From Defluviimonas salinarum (GTDB lineage Bacteria; Pseudomonadota; Alphaproteobacteria; Rhodobacterales; Rhodobacteraceae): a DNA stretch of 64,000 bases. The notes beneath the pieces are model-generated. The model made no database searches, had not been told where the DNA came from, and was given only the letters and a program-made list of their open reading frames with translations. The stretch spans positions 124,001-188,000 of the forward strand of contig NZ_JAPDOG010000005.1 of NCBI RefSeq assembly GCF_026013545.1. The letters run 5' to 3'. Positions 47,351-56,139 of the stretch are shown one piece after another (positions within the stretch are counted from its first letter, which is position 1; each line of letters opens with the position of its first letter). Both the position numbers and the translations under genes were made by a program.

Positions 47351-47645
47351 GATCGGCCAGATCGCCGCGAAGGTACGCTCCAAGAATGCCGGCCCGTTCT
47401 GGCTGACGATCGACATTTTCTGCCGGAACAGGGTCGATTTCGAACGGATCTCGACCGGCCTTGAAACAGACAGGATCGCCGCCCGCTTCCGCGCCGATCC
47501 CGCACTGATCAAGCGCTTCGACATCGCCGAACTGAACGTCGTCAAGCTCTCGCTGCCGCGCCCCGCCGTGCAGGGCACGCGCCCCGACCGCGACATGCAC
47601 GGCGCCGCCTGGGCCGTGCTCGTCGAGGAGATGGAGGTCGACTGA
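47343..47645 (+). CDS. DUF4387 protein (AtuA-like ferredoxin-fold domain)
   Basis: A 100-residue protein of the DUF4387 family, recognised by IGQIAAKVRSKNAGPFWLTI, RFDIAELNVVKLSLPRP and the QGTRPDRDMHGAAWAVL stretch. In many genomes it follows a DUF1446 gene, and in some it is fused to it, suggesting two parts of one enzyme. It overlaps the DUF1446 gene by eight bases and closes the operon before a hairpin at 47681. Confidence 0.85.
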   Translation: MVEIGQIAAKVRSKNAGPFWLTIDIFCRNRVDFERISTGLETDRIAARFRADPALIKRFDIAELNVVKLSLPRPAVQGTRPDRDMHGAAWAVLVEEMEVD

Positions 47646-47650
47646 CCCCA

Positions 47651-47703
47651 CTTTCTGTCTGGAAATACTCCGCAGGGGGTCCGGGGGACGCGACGTCCCC
47701 CGG
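47651..47703 (+). repeat. GGAAATAC-hairpin intergenic repeat, copy 2
   Basis: CTTTCTG, then GGAAATACTCC, a GGGGG tract and a hairpin, the same arrangement as at 6684-6730. It too lies between convergent genes (DUF4387 and idi). Confidence 0.65.
47681..47703. terminator. Hairpin between the DUF4387 gene and idi
   Basis: A perfect 10-base-pair stem CCGGGGGACG / CGTCCCCCGG with a CGA loop, 35 bases after the DUF4387 stop and 14 before the idi end. No T-run; symmetrical, so usable from both directions. Confidence 0.6.
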
Positions 47704-47717
47704 CCGCCGGGGCCAGG

Positions 47718-48245
47718 TCAGGCGCCGAAGATCCGGGCGCGATGCTCGGCCAGGTAGATGCGCAGCCAGGGCGTGAAGCGATCCGGCGACGCCGCAACCT
47801 CGGCGACGAGATCGGCGAGGGTGATCCAGCGCACCTCCATCACCTCGTCGCGGTTAGGGGTGACGGTCAGCCCCTTCGGCGCCCGCGCGGTGAAGATGTC
47901 GACCACCTCGTGTTCGGTCATGCCGCCGCCGACATCGGCGCGGTACTCGACCTGATCGGCGAAGATCGGCGCCACGCCCTCGATGCCGAGTTCCTCGCGC
48001 AGCCTGCGGCTGGCGCAGTCCACCGGCGCCTCGTCCCAATGCGGATGGGTGCAGCAGGTGTTCGCCCAGAGCCCCGGCGTGTGGTACTTGCCGAGCGCCC
48101 GGCGCTGGATCAGCACGCGGTCGCCCTCCATCAGGAACACCGACACCGCCTTGTGCCGCAGCCCCCGAAGATGCGCGCCGAGCTTGTCGAAGGGCGCGAG
48201 CCGCCCCTCGATCCAGGTCGGGATGAGATCGGCCGCCGCCGTCAC
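47718..48245 (-). CDS. idi: Isopentenyl-diphosphate delta-isomerase, type I
   Basis: Interconverts IPP and DMAPP for isoprenoid, quinone and carotenoid synthesis. The 175-residue Nudix protein has the catalytic cysteine segment WANTCCTHPHWDE and the Nudix helix REELGIEG, with a glutamate-bearing EVVDIF later. It starts at a GTG overlapping the secB stop (GTGA), so is translated from the secB transcript. It is not near carotenoid genes here. Confidence 0.93.
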   Translation of the reverse strand: MTAAADLIPTWIEGRLAPFDKLGAHLRGLRHKAVSVFLMEGDRVLIQRRALGKYHTPGLWANTCCTHPHWDEAPVDCASRRLREELGIEGVAPIFADQVEYRADVGGGMTEHEVVDIFTARAPKGLTVTPNRDEVMEVRWITLADLVAEVAASPDRFTPWLRIYLAEHRARIFGA

Positions 48246-48742
48246 GACGGCTGTTCAGCCGCCTTCTGCGCCGCCGCGCGGCGCGCGAGCTCCTGGCGGT
48301 AGAGCGCGAGGAAATCGACCGTGTCGATGTTCAGCGGCGGGAAGCCGCCATCGCGCGTCACGTCCGAGACGATGCGGCGGACGTAAGGAAACACCATGCG
48401 CGGGCATTCGATCAGGAGGAACGGGTGCAGCTGCTCCTCCGGCACGCCCTCGACATGGAAGATCGCGCCGTAATCGAGCTCCATCAGGAAGAGCGGCGAC
48501 TTGTCGGACTTGTTGGTCGAGGTCACCTTGAACTTGGAGACCACCTCATACTGGTTCTCGACCGCGCGCTTGCGGGCGTCGAGGCTGACCTGGACCTGGA
48601 TCTCGGGCGTCACCTCGCTGGCGCTGATCCCCTTCTGGGCCACGATGTTCTCGAAGGACATGTCGCGGATGAACTGCCCCAGCACGCTCATCTTCACCTG
48701 CGGCGCTTCCGTCGTTGCAGCCCCGTTGCCGTTCTCGGCCAT
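48242..48742 (-). CDS. secB: Protein-export chaperone SecB
   Basis: Tetrameric chaperone holding preproteins unfolded for SecA. The 166-residue protein has the family core VLGQFIRDMSFENIVAQKG and HPFLLIECPRMVFPYVRRIV. The ATG at 48742 follows CTTGGGAGAATTGAAC with a clear GGGAG. It would be dnaQ's neighbour in the ancestral order. Confidence 0.95.
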   Translation of the reverse strand: MAENGNGAATTEAPQVKMSVLGQFIRDMSFENIVAQKGISASEVTPEIQVQVSLDARKRAVENQYEVVSKFKVTSTNKSDKSPLFLMELDYGAIFHVEGVPEEQLHPFLLIECPRMVFPYVRRIVSDVTRDGGFPPLNIDTVDFLALYRQELARRAAAQKAAEQPS

Positions 48743-48801
48743 GTTCAATTCTCCCAAGGAAATCCGGTTGGCCGCTGGTGTAGCACCTTGGCCCGCGGGC
48801 C

Positions 48802-49281
48802 TCAATGCCGGGTCCAGCCCGAGGGACGGTCCGATATCGGCCGCTCGGAGTCGATCTCGTGATACTCGCCGTCGATCACGTCGGGCCGGTGCGGCTCGCG
48901 CCGGGGCGGCATGCCGCCGACGGTGAACCGCTCCACCCGCACACGCGCGGCAAGATAGCGCAGCACCGCCGCCCGTACCGGCGGGATCAGGAGCAGGATG
49001 CCGACCGTGTCGGTGAAAAAGCCCGGCGTGAGCAAAAGCGCGCCGGCGAAAAGGATCAGTGCGCCGTGGGCGATGGGTTCGGTCGGGTCGCGCAGCTCGC
49101 CGAGCGCGCCGCGCAGCTGCGCGAGCGCCAGCGCGCCCTGCATCCGCACGAGAAAGCTGCCCGCGATCGCGGTTGCGAGCACAATGGCGAGCGTCCACCA
49201 GATGCCGATGATGCCGCCGACCTGAATGAACAGGCCGATCTCGATCATGGGTACCGCGAGGAACGCGATCAGCAGCCACAT
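48802..49281 (-). CDS. fxsA: FxsA family membrane protein
   Basis: A 159-residue protein with four predicted helices and the family pattern MIEIGLFIQVGGIIGIWWTL, LTPGFFTDTVGILLLIPPVR. In E. coli FxsA suppresses phage T7 exclusion by the F plasmid; the normal role is unknown. The acidic C-terminal tail after the membrane part is typical. Separated from secB by 59 bases. Confidence 0.88.
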   Translation of the reverse strand: MWLLIAFLAVPMIEIGLFIQVGGIIGIWWTLAIVLATAIAGSFLVRMQGALALAQLRGALGELRDPTEPIAHGALILFAGALLLTPGFFTDTVGILLLIPPVRAAVLRYLAARVRVERFTVGGMPPRREPHRPDVIDGEYHEIDSERPISDRPSGWTRH

Positions 49282-49312
49282 GGGCCTCTCCTTTCCGGTC
49301 CGTGGAGTGGAC

Positions 49313-49340
49313 TTGACCCCACCCGTGACTTACATAGGGG
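49313..49340 (+). promoter_or_regulatory. Possible promoter of the Tim44-mltA-smr operon
   Basis: TTGACC (49313-49318) followed after 16 bases by TAGGGG, in the 120-base gap between the divergent fxsA and Tim44 genes. The second box is weak. Confidence 0.3.
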
Positions 49341-49401
49341 GAACGAAGCAAATATACCAACCCTGCCGCAGTCCGTGCTGCGGCATCAGAGGCGCAGCGA
49401 A

Positions 49402-50058
49402 ATGTCCAATGCCCTTATCCAGCTCCTAGTCCTTGCCGGGATCGCGATCTTCCTGATCCTGCGGTTGCGGAGTGTGCTGGGCACCCGCGAGGGCTTCGAG
49501 AAGCCGCCGTCGACCGCGCCGTTGCCCGGTGCCCGCAAGGGCAAGTTCGAGGTGATCGAGGGCGGCCCGGACCGCGACATCACCGACCATGTCGAGGAAG
49601 GCAGCGATGCCGCGCGCGCACTCGCCGCGATGAAGCAGGTCGAGCCCAGCTTCTCGGTGTCGGAGTTCCTAACCGGCGCCCGTGGCGCCTACGAGATGAT
49701 TCTGATGGCCTTCGAGAAGGGCGACCTGTCGAAGGTGCAGCCGTTCCTCTCCGAGGAAGTCTATGACACTTTGGCCGAAGTCGTCGCCACGCGCGCCTCG
49801 CGCGGGCTGACGGTGACGGCCGAGTTCATGGGCACCCGCGAGGTGTCGGTGCAGCGGGCGGAGTTTGACCGCCGTACCGGCGAGGCCGAGGTGACGGTGC
49901 GCTTCGCGAGCGAGCTCATTTCGGCGGCGCGCGACGCGTCCGGCGAGATCGTCGAGGGCAATCCGAACGAGGTGCGCCGCCAGCGCGACGTCTGGACCTT
50001 CGCCCGCAAGATGGGTCAAAACGATCCCAACTGGCAACTCGTCGCCACCGGCGAGTGA
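49402..50058 (+). CDS. Tim44/TimA-domain inner-membrane protein
   Basis: A 218-residue protein with one N-terminal membrane helix (LIQLLVLAGIAIFLILRLRS) and a C-terminal Tim44-like domain (FLTGARGAYEMILMAFEKGD, LSEEVYDTLAEVV, VTVRFASELISAARD). Mitochondrial Tim44 tethers Hsp70 at the TIM23 channel; the bacterial relatives bind peptidoglycan or membrane-linked partners in a way still unclear. It heads a plus-strand operon with mltA and smr and faces fxsA. Confidence 0.88.
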   Translation: MSNALIQLLVLAGIAIFLILRLRSVLGTREGFEKPPSTAPLPGARKGKFEVIEGGPDRDITDHVEEGSDAARALAAMKQVEPSFSVSEFLTGARGAYEMILMAFEKGDLSKVQPFLSEEVYDTLAEVVATRASRGLTVTAEFMGTREVSVQRAEFDRRTGEAEVTVRFASELISAARDASGEIVEGNPNEVRRQRDVWTFARKMGQNDPNWQLVATGE

Positions 50059-50981
50059 TGCGCGCGGCAAGTCTGCTCGACTTCTCCGGCCTTCCCGGCT
50101 GGGCGGCGGACGACCATGCCGCGGCCCTCGCCGCCTATGCTGTGACGGCCGACCTCCTTGGCGCCGACTGGCCCACGCCCGCGAGTGGCGATGCCCGCAC
50201 CTTCTTCGAGGCCTCTTTCACGCCGGTCGAGATCGGCGCGCCGCCGGGCCTCCTGACCGGTTACTACGAGCCCGAGATCGAGGGCCGTGCCCGAAGGGGT
50301 GAAGGCTTCGACCATCCGCTCTACGCGCCGCCCGCCGATCTGCCCGCCAACCAACCCTGGTTCAACCGGGCCGAAATCGAGGCGGGCAATCTTCTGGCCG
50401 GGCGCGAGTTGGTGTGGCTCGCCGATCCGGTCGAAGCCTTCCTTGCCCAGGTTCAGGGCTCGGTGCGGGTGCGATTTGAGGACGGATCCGTGCGCCGCTT
50501 CGGCTTCGCCGCCAAGAACGGCCAACCCTACCGCTCCATCGGGCAGGAGCTGACCCGCCGCGGCGCGGGCGGGCCGGATGATGGCATCACCGCCGACGGC
50601 ATTCGCGCCTGGTGCCGGGCGCATCCGGACGAAACCCCGGCGCTGCTGCGCCACAACCCCTCCTTCGTCTTCTTCCGCGAACTTGACCTGCCGCCCGACA
50701 GCGGCCCGATCGGTGCGATGGGGCGGCCGGTCACGGCGCTCCGCAGCCTCGCCGTCGATCCCGAGCATATTCCGCTCGGGGCCCCGGTCTGGGTCGAGGG
50801 TGGCGACTTCGCGACGCTGATGGTGGCGCAGGACACCGGCAGCGCCATCAAGGGCGCGCAGCGCGGCGACATCTTCTGCGGCACCGGTATCGAGGCCGGG
50901 CACCGGGCCGGCGACATGCGGATTTCAGGCAGGTTAGTGACGCTTTTGCCGCGTAAAATGGCCGAAAGGCTTGCCCGGTGA
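50058..50981 (+). CDS. mltA: Membrane-bound lytic transglycosylase A family protein
   Basis: Predicted to cleave peptidoglycan glycan strands. The 307-residue protein has the MltA domain (LLTGYYEPEIEGRARRGEG, YAPPADLP) and the 3D domain (DPEHIPLGAPVWVEG, AQDTGSAIKGAQRGDIFCG). The oddity is that no signal peptide or lipobox precedes the domain, although the substrate is periplasmic. The ATG shares one base with the previous stop (TGATG); a GTG three bases earlier is possible. Export may need a partner or a missed start. Confidence 0.88.
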   Translation: MRAASLLDFSGLPGWAADDHAAALAAYAVTADLLGADWPTPASGDARTFFEASFTPVEIGAPPGLLTGYYEPEIEGRARRGEGFDHPLYAPPADLPANQPWFNRAEIEAGNLLAGRELVWLADPVEAFLAQVQGSVRVRFEDGSVRRFGFAAKNGQPYRSIGQELTRRGAGGPDDGITADGIRAWCRAHPDETPALLRHNPSFVFFRELDLPPDSGPIGAMGRPVTALRSLAVDPEHIPLGAPVWVEGGDFATLMVAQDTGSAIKGAQRGDIFCGTGIEAGHRAGDMRISGRLVTLLPRKMAERLAR

Positions 50982-51559
50982 GCCGCCGCCCGCGCGGGCT
51001 CAGCCCGGAGGAGAAGGAGCTTTGGAGCCGCGTCGCCGCCTCGGCCCGCGCGATGCGGCCCGGCAAGGTGAGACCGGACGAGGCCGAGGCGAAGCCGAAG
51101 CCGCGAAAGCCGCATCCGACCCCTCTGGATTTCCGCATCGGCGAGACGGCGCGACCCCTCTCGGTGGCGCATGACCTCGTTCCCGCGCTTGAAGAGCGGC
51201 TCGCGGCGCAGCCCTTGCGGATGGACCGGCGCACGCACCAGCAGATGCTGCGTGGCAAGCTGAAGCCCGAGGCACGGATCGACCTCCACGGCATGACGCT
51301 GGCCGAGGCTCATCCCGAGCTGATCCGTTTCATCCTCAACGCGCAGGCGGCGGGCAAGCGGATGGTGCTGGTGATCACAGGCAAGGGCAAGATGCGCGAC
51401 GATCCCGGTCCGATCCCGCAGCGGATGGGCGTACTGCGTCACCAGCTGCCGACTTGGCTGACCCAACCGCCCCTTGGCGCGGTTGTGATGCAAATCGCTC
51501 CCGCGCATCTGAAGCACGGCGGCGGCGGCGCCTTCTACGTCTACCTGCGCCGCTTCTAG
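50978..51559 (+). CDS. Smr-domain protein
   Basis: A 193-residue protein with a basic, disordered N-terminus (to about residue 90) and a C-terminal Smr domain: RIDLHGMTLAEAH, VLVITGKGK and HGGGGAFYVYLRR. Smr domains are nucleases or nucleic-acid binders; SmrB-like members cut mRNA at collided ribosomes. The start is a GTG overlapping the mltA stop (GTGA). It shares its CTAG stop with the hydrolase gene on the other strand. Confidence 0.87.
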   Translation: MSRRPRGLSPEEKELWSRVAASARAMRPGKVRPDEAEAKPKPRKPHPTPLDFRIGETARPLSVAHDLVPALEERLAAQPLRMDRRTHQQMLRGKLKPEARIDLHGMTLAEAHPELIRFILNAQAAGKRMVLVITGKGKMRDDPGPIPQRMGVLRHQLPTWLTQPPLGAVVMQIAPAHLKHGGGGAFYVYLRRF

Positions 51560-52689
51560 GGCTGGATCTGCGAGATCGCGGTCACCGGGGACAGCACAAC
51601 CTGTGTCGCGTTCTGCACCGTCAGCACCGCGCCGGGCAGCAGCCCCGTCCGGCCCGTCCGGTCCTGCGCGAAGGCGCTGTCGACATCGGCTAGCTGGCCG
51701 AGAATCGCGATGAGCGCCGGAGATTCGCCGGGGTTGAAATGGCCCGATCCCTCGGAGAACGCGGTGGTGTCGAGCAGCGTCACCTTGAGATCCGCAAGCT
51801 CCGCAACATCTCCGACATTGCCGAGCCGGTCGCGCTGCCCGGTGAGCCGTGCCGAGAGGGCCAGAGCCTTGTCCCGCTTTGAGGTGAAGATCACGAAGGG
51901 CTGCGGCAGTTCGCCGATCCGTTGAGCCTGCGCGCGGAACACGTCGACGTCGATGTCGGGTGAGACGAGCATCACGCCCGACACCCGGTCGAGCAGCTTG
52001 CCCTCGTCCTTGAGCGCGAGCTGGCGCAGCGTCTCCATCGTCAGCGACGAACCCATGGAATGCGCGACGATCACGATGCGCTCCGCGCCTGCTGCCGCAA
52101 CCTCGCGCAGCAGCGTTTCGAGCCCGTCACGCGCGAAGAGCGCGCTGTCCCGGTCGTAGGCATAGCCGAGCGGATTGGCCCGCGATGGCCAGGAGTAATG
52201 GACGAGCGTGCCCTCGATGCCGATGTCGGCGCCGATCTGTGCGAGGCGATAGGCACCCTCGGCGAAGTTGTTGTTAAAGCCGTGGACGAAGACGACCGCC
52301 TCGCGCTGTTCGCGCCGGTTGCGGGCAAGTGCGGCGCCGAGATCCGCGCGGAAGCTCCCCGCGTCCGGGTAGATCTCTTGCTGGGCCGCCACGAAATCCG
52401 TCGCCGGATCGGCGGGGCGGTTCGGCTTGGGCCAGGAGATTTCTCCGGCGACATGTTGCGGCGGAATGGCCACGTCGAGCCGGACGAACCGTGTCTCCGG
52501 GCTGCGAACCTTGCCGAACGCCTCACCGGTTGCCGGGTCGGCGCCGCGGGTCGTGCCGATAAAAAGCGTCTCTATCCTGCCTGAACTCGCCGCGGCTTGG
52601 TTGACCACGACACTGCCGCGCGGCTCGCAGGCCGCGAGCGCCAGGATGACCAGAATAGACGTTACGATCCGCACCTTGCCCGCCTGCAT
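51556..52689 (-). CDS. Alpha/beta hydrolase lipoprotein (DUF900)
   Basis: A 377-residue protein with a lipoprotein signal (ILVILALAAC) and a DUF900 alpha/beta-hydrolase domain: TLFIGTTRGADPATG, VFVHGFNNNFAEG, and the nucleophile elbow AHSMGSSLTME. Its substrate is unknown; it is probably anchored in the periplasm. The start is not certain: ATG at 52689 (used) or GTG at 52674. Confidence 0.82.
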   Translation of the reverse strand: MQAGKVRIVTSILVILALAACEPRGSVVVNQAAASSGRIETLFIGTTRGADPATGEAFGKVRSPETRFVRLDVAIPPQHVAGEISWPKPNRPADPATDFVAAQQEIYPDAGSFRADLGAALARNRREQREAVVFVHGFNNNFAEGAYRLAQIGADIGIEGTLVHYSWPSRANPLGYAYDRDSALFARDGLETLLREVAAAGAERIVIVAHSMGSSLTMETLRQLALKDEGKLLDRVSGVMLVSPDIDVDVFRAQAQRIGELPQPFVIFTSKRDKALALSARLTGQRDRLGNVGDVAELADLKVTLLDTTAFSEGSGHFNPGESPALIAILGQLADVDSAFAQDRTGRTGLLPGAVLTVQNATQVVLSPVTAISQIQP

Positions 52690-52736
52690 CTGCCACGCGA
52701 AATCAATAGTCAAAGCCGCCGGGTCCCGCCAGCCGC

Positions 52737-54038
52737 TCAGAGCACATAGCGGCTGAGATCGGCCGAGCGGGCGAGGTCGCCGAGGTTCTTCTCGACGAAA
52801 TCGCCATCGACCGTGACCTTGTCCCCGGCCCGGTCCGGCGCGGTGAACGACAGCTCCTCGAACACCCGCTCCATCACCGTGTAGAGCCGCCTCGCGCCGA
52901 TGTTCTCGACGCTGCGGTTGACCTCGGCGGCGATGTGGGCGAGCGACCTGATGCCGTCCTCGGAGAAGTCCACGGAAACCTCCTCGGTCGCCATCAGCGC
53001 CGAATACTGCCGGGTCAGCGCATTGTCGGTCTCGGTGAGGATCCGGACGAAATCCTCTTCCGTCAGCGCGCGAAGCTCCACCCGGATCGGCAGCCGGCCC
53101 TGCAGTTCGGGCAGGAGGTCCGAGGGCTTGGCGATATGGAAGGCGCCGGAGGCGATGAAGAGGATGTGGTCGGTCTTCACGGCCCCGTATTTCGTGCTGA
53201 CGGTGGTGCCCTCGATCAGGGGCAGGAGGTCGCGCTGCACACCCTCTCGGCTGACATCGGCGCCGCGGGTCTCGGCGCGGGCGCAGACCTTGTCGATCTC
53301 GTCGAGAAAGACGATGCCGTTTTCCTGCACAGCCTCGAGCGCCGCAAGCTTGACCGCCTCGTCATCGAGAAGCTTGTCGGCCTCCTCGGAGATCAGCAGA
53401 TCGTAGCTTTCGGCCACGGTCAGCTTCTTGCGGGTACGTCGTCCGCCGAAGGCCTTGCCGAAGATGTCGCCGAGATTCATCATCCCCATGCCCTGCTGGC
53501 CCGGCAGGTCCAGCATCGGCATCTGCGGCGCGGCCTCGGCAACCTCGAGCTCGATCACGGTGTTGTCGAGCTCGCCCTTCTTCAGCCGTGTCCGGAACAT
53601 CTCGCGCGTCTGCTCGCGGGCGTCCGCGCCGGCGATCGCCTCGATCACCCGCTCCTCGGCGGCCTGGTGGGCGCGGGCCTTGACCTCCTCGCGCATCCGC
53701 TCGCGGGTCTCGATCATCGCGGTGTCCATCAGGTCGCGGATGATCTGCTCGACATCGCGGCCGACATAGCCCACCTCGGTGAACTTCGTCGCCTCGACCT
53801 TGAGGAAGGGCGCCCTGGCGAGCTTCGCGAGCCGCCGCGAGATCTCGGTCTTGCCGACGCCCGTGGGGCCGATCATCAGGATGTTCTTCGGATAGACCTC
53901 CTCGCGCAGGTCGTCCGAAAGCTGCTTGCGGCGCCAGCGGTTCCGGAGCGCCACCGCGACGGCGCGCTTGGCGTCCTTCTGGCCGATGATGAAACGGTCG
54001 AGTTCCGAGACGATCTCGCGGGGGGTGAGGTTGGTCAT
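52737..54038 (-). CDS. hslU: ATP-dependent protease ATPase subunit HslU (ClpY)
   Basis: AAA+ unfoldase that feeds substrates to HslV. The 433-residue protein has [20 protein letters not shown], the P-loop [18 protein letters not shown], the GYVGRDVE pore loop, Walker [11 protein letters not shown] and the C-terminal [10 protein letters not shown] tail that activates HslV. It is coupled to the membrane-protein gene upstream by ATGA. Confidence 0.97.
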   Translation of the reverse strand: MTNLTPREIVSELDRFIIGQKDAKRAVAVALRNRWRRKQLSDDLREEVYPKNILMIGPTGVGKTEISRRLAKLARAPFLKVEATKFTEVGYVGRDVEQIIRDLMDTAMIETRERMREEVKARAHQAAEERVIEAIAGADAREQTREMFRTRLKKGELDNTVIELEVAEAAPQMPMLDLPGQQGMGMMNLGDIFGKAFGGRRTRKKLTVAESYDLLISEEADKLLDDEAVKLAALEAVQENGIVFLDEIDKVCARAETRGADVSREGVQRDLLPLIEGTTVSTKYGAVKTDHILFIASGAFHIAKPSDLLPELQGRLPIRVELRALTEEDFVRILTETDNALTRQYSALMATEEVSVDFSEDGIRSLAHIAAEVNRSVENIGARRLYTVMERVFEELSFTAPDRAGDKVTVDGDFVEKNLGDLARSADLSRYVL

Positions 54039-55126
54039 GGGGTCTCCGAGTAAGGCGGCAGCCGGTCCTTGCCGGGAAATGCGGGAAGCGCGCGCATCAG
54101 CGCGGCGCGGAGCGGCACCCACCAGGTGCCGAGCACGGTAAAGAAGGCGCCGAGGATGATCAGGATCTTGGCCCAGTCCATCGCATCTGCGAAGCCGTCG
54201 CCCGCCACCGCCCAGTAGATCACCGCGCCAATATAGACGATGCCGGCCGTCAGCATCGAGCGGCGGTCGATGACGAGCGCGATCAATGCGAAGACCAGAA
54301 GTGCCGCAGATGTGGGCAGGATCGACCCGGGGCCGCCCGCGCCCCAGATATTGCCGGCGATCGAGTTCACCAGCGCAGCGCCCGCCAGAAGGTGCAGCCA
54401 GAACGCGGTCGCGGAATGCCGCCCGATCCGGTGCGGGTCCCTCATGTCGAACCACATCGCGCCCAGGAAGGCGCCGATGCCGAAGACGAGCGACGCGGCG
54501 GTGAGGTTCGCCCGCGGCACGAAGCTCTGCGCCCATGCGTCGAGGTTGCCGAAGCCGCCGCCGGGGTTGTAGCGGGTGAAGAGCGCGTAGGTCGACATGA
54601 GGGCGAAGGCGCCGAAGACGAACATCGCAAAGGGCAGCTTGAAGCGGCGGAACCAAAGCGCCGCGGCGCCCGCCGCGATGGCGGCCGAGGCGAAGGCCAC
54701 GCCCTTCAGCCCAAAGTCCATCTGGCCGAGAAGCGTCAGGGCCGAGACATAGATTCCGCCGGAATAGGCACTGATCAGCACCATCGACGGCAGGTTCATC
54801 CGCCGCTTCAGCGTGAAATACCGGGCCATCCACCAGGCCACTGCGGCGATGATCGCCGGGATCAGGATCAGGATCGTCACGCCGCCGATCACGCCGAGAA
54901 GCAGCCCGAGGCCGCCGAGCAGGATCGCAAGGCCGGAGGCGACGAAGATCTCGGCGAAGCCCTTGAAGAACTCGAAGGGCTCGTCCTCCGCCGGCAGCGC
55001 CCTGCGCTTGCCCGCCCGGCCATGCGCGAGCGCGGTCACGGCCGCCGCCTGCGCTTCGGTCACGATCCCGGCGGCGACGGCCGCGCGCAGGTCGGTCGGG
55101 CCGAAGGTCTTCGGCTCCTCAGCCAC
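54035..55126 (-). CDS. Multi-pass membrane protein encoded between hslV and hslU
   Basis: A 363-residue protein I cannot place firmly. It has a soluble N-terminus of about 60 residues ([20 protein letters not shown], somewhat like the start of DUF2157 proteins), then about ten hydrophobic segments. It overlaps the hslV end by eight bases and the hslU start by four, so the three are made from one message in a fixed order. This suggests a link with HslUV, for example substrate delivery or membrane tethering, but there is no direct evidence. Confidence 0.85.
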   Translation of the reverse strand: MAEEPKTFGPTDLRAAVAAGIVTEAQAAAVTALAHGRAGKRRALPAEDEPFEFFKGFAEIFVASGLAILLGGLGLLLGVIGGVTILILIPAIIAAVAWWMARYFTLKRRMNLPSMVLISAYSGGIYVSALTLLGQMDFGLKGVAFASAAIAAGAAALWFRRFKLPFAMFVFGAFALMSTYALFTRYNPGGGFGNLDAWAQSFVPRANLTAASLVFGIGAFLGAMWFDMRDPHRIGRHSATAFWLHLLAGAALVNSIAGNIWGAGGPGSILPTSAALLVFALIALVIDRRSMLTAGIVYIGAVIYWAVAGDGFADAMDWAKILIILGAFFTVLGTWWVPLRAALMRALPAFPGKDRLPPYSETP

Positions 55127-55676
55127 GGATCGTCTCCACGGTGAGGTTGCCGTTGGTGTAGACGCAGATATCTGCGGCGATCGCCATCGCCTTCCGCGCG
55201 ATCTCCTCGGCGGAAAGATCAGTCTCCATCAGCCCCCGCGCGGCGGCGAGCGCGAAGTTGCCGCCCGAGCCGATGGCGGCGACGTCATGTTCCGGCTCCA
55301 GCACGTCGCCCGCGCCGGTGACGACGAGAAGCGTCGTGCCGTCGGTGACGATCAGCATCGCCTCGAGCTTCTGAAGGTATTTGTCGGTGCGCCAGTCCTT
55401 GGCCAGCTCGACGCAAGCCCGCATGAGCTGCCCAGGCGCGGCTTCGAGCTTCTTCTCCAGCCGCTCCAGCAGCGTGAAAGCATCTGCGGTGGAGCCGGCG
55501 AAGCCCACGACCACGTCGCGGCCGCCGGGGCTGAGGCGCCGCACCTTGCGCGCGGTGCCCTTGATCACGGTCTGGCCGAGGCTCACCTGCCCGTCGCCCG
55601 CGACAACGACCTCGCCGCCCCTGCGCACGCCGATGATCGTCGTGCCGTGCCAGCCGGGGAATTTCTCGTCCGCCAT
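55119..55676 (-). CDS. hslV: ATP-dependent protease proteolytic subunit HslV (ClpQ)
   Basis: Threonine protease of the HslUV complex. The 185-residue protein has [23 protein letters not shown], in which a Thr at residue 12 or 13 should be the nucleophile. That implies removal of an N-terminal propeptide longer than that of E. coli HslV. The rest ([35 protein letters not shown]) is typical. First gene of hslV-membrane protein-hslU. Confidence 0.96.
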   Translation of the reverse strand: MADEKFPGWHGTTIIGVRRGGEVVVAGDGQVSLGQTVIKGTARKVRRLSPGGRDVVVGFAGSTADAFTLLERLEKKLEAAPGQLMRACVELAKDWRTDKYLQKLEAMLIVTDGTTLLVVTGAGDVLEPEHDVAAIGSGGNFALAAARGLMETDLSAEEIARKAMAIAADICVYTNGNLTVETIRG

Positions 55677-55740
55677 CGAAGCCCTCCGTTCGTCCGGTCC
55701 TATATGGCGGCACGGCCCGCCGCCCGCAACCGGCGCAACG

Positions 55741-55762
55741 AAAAGGGCGCCCGAAGGCGCCC
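55741..55762 (-). terminator. Intrinsic terminator of trxA
   Basis: On the minus strand GGGCGCC-TTCG-GGCGCCC (55762-55745) followed by TTTT. It is a 7-base-pair stem with a stable tetraloop and lies 24 bases after the trxA stop. Confidence 0.8.
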
Positions 55763-55786
55763 CCGTGATCCGTCCCGGTGACGGGA

Positions 55787-56107
55787 TCAGATCGCGGATT
55801 CGATCCAGTTCTGCAGCGCCGCCTTCGGGGCCGCGCCGACCTTGTTCGAGATGATCTGGCCGTCCTTGAACATGAACAGCGCCGGAATCCCCCGCACGCC
55901 CATCTGGGCCGGCGAATCAGGGTTCTCGTCCACGTTCACCTTCACGATCTTGACCTTGCCGGCGTAATGCTCCGACAGCTCCTCGAGCGCCGGGCCGATC
56001 TGCTTGCAGGGGCCGCACCATTCCGCCCAGAAATCGACGACGACGGGGATGGCGGACTGCCGGACTTCGGAGTCAAAGGTGGCGTCGGTGACGGCGACGG
56101 TGGCCAT
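55787..56107 (-). CDS. trxA: Thioredoxin 1
   Basis: General protein disulfide reductase. The 106-residue protein has the active site WCGPCKQIG and the cis-proline stretch [16 protein letters not shown] lies seven bases before the ATG. A strong promoter upstream and an intrinsic terminator downstream make it a single-gene unit. Confidence 0.97.
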   Translation of the reverse strand: MATVAVTDATFDSEVRQSAIPVVVDFWAEWCGPCKQIGPALEELSEHYAGKVKIVKVNVDENPDSPAQMGVRGIPALFMFKDGQIISNKVGAAPKAALQNWIESAI

Positions 56108-56139
56108 ATTCAGTCTCCAATTCGGAATGCGTTCGCAAG

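Noticed and set aside
22245-48245. Integrated phage, genomic island with integrase, or transposon
   Set aside because: No integrase, transposase, tRNA end or flanking direct repeat was found at either border of the block.
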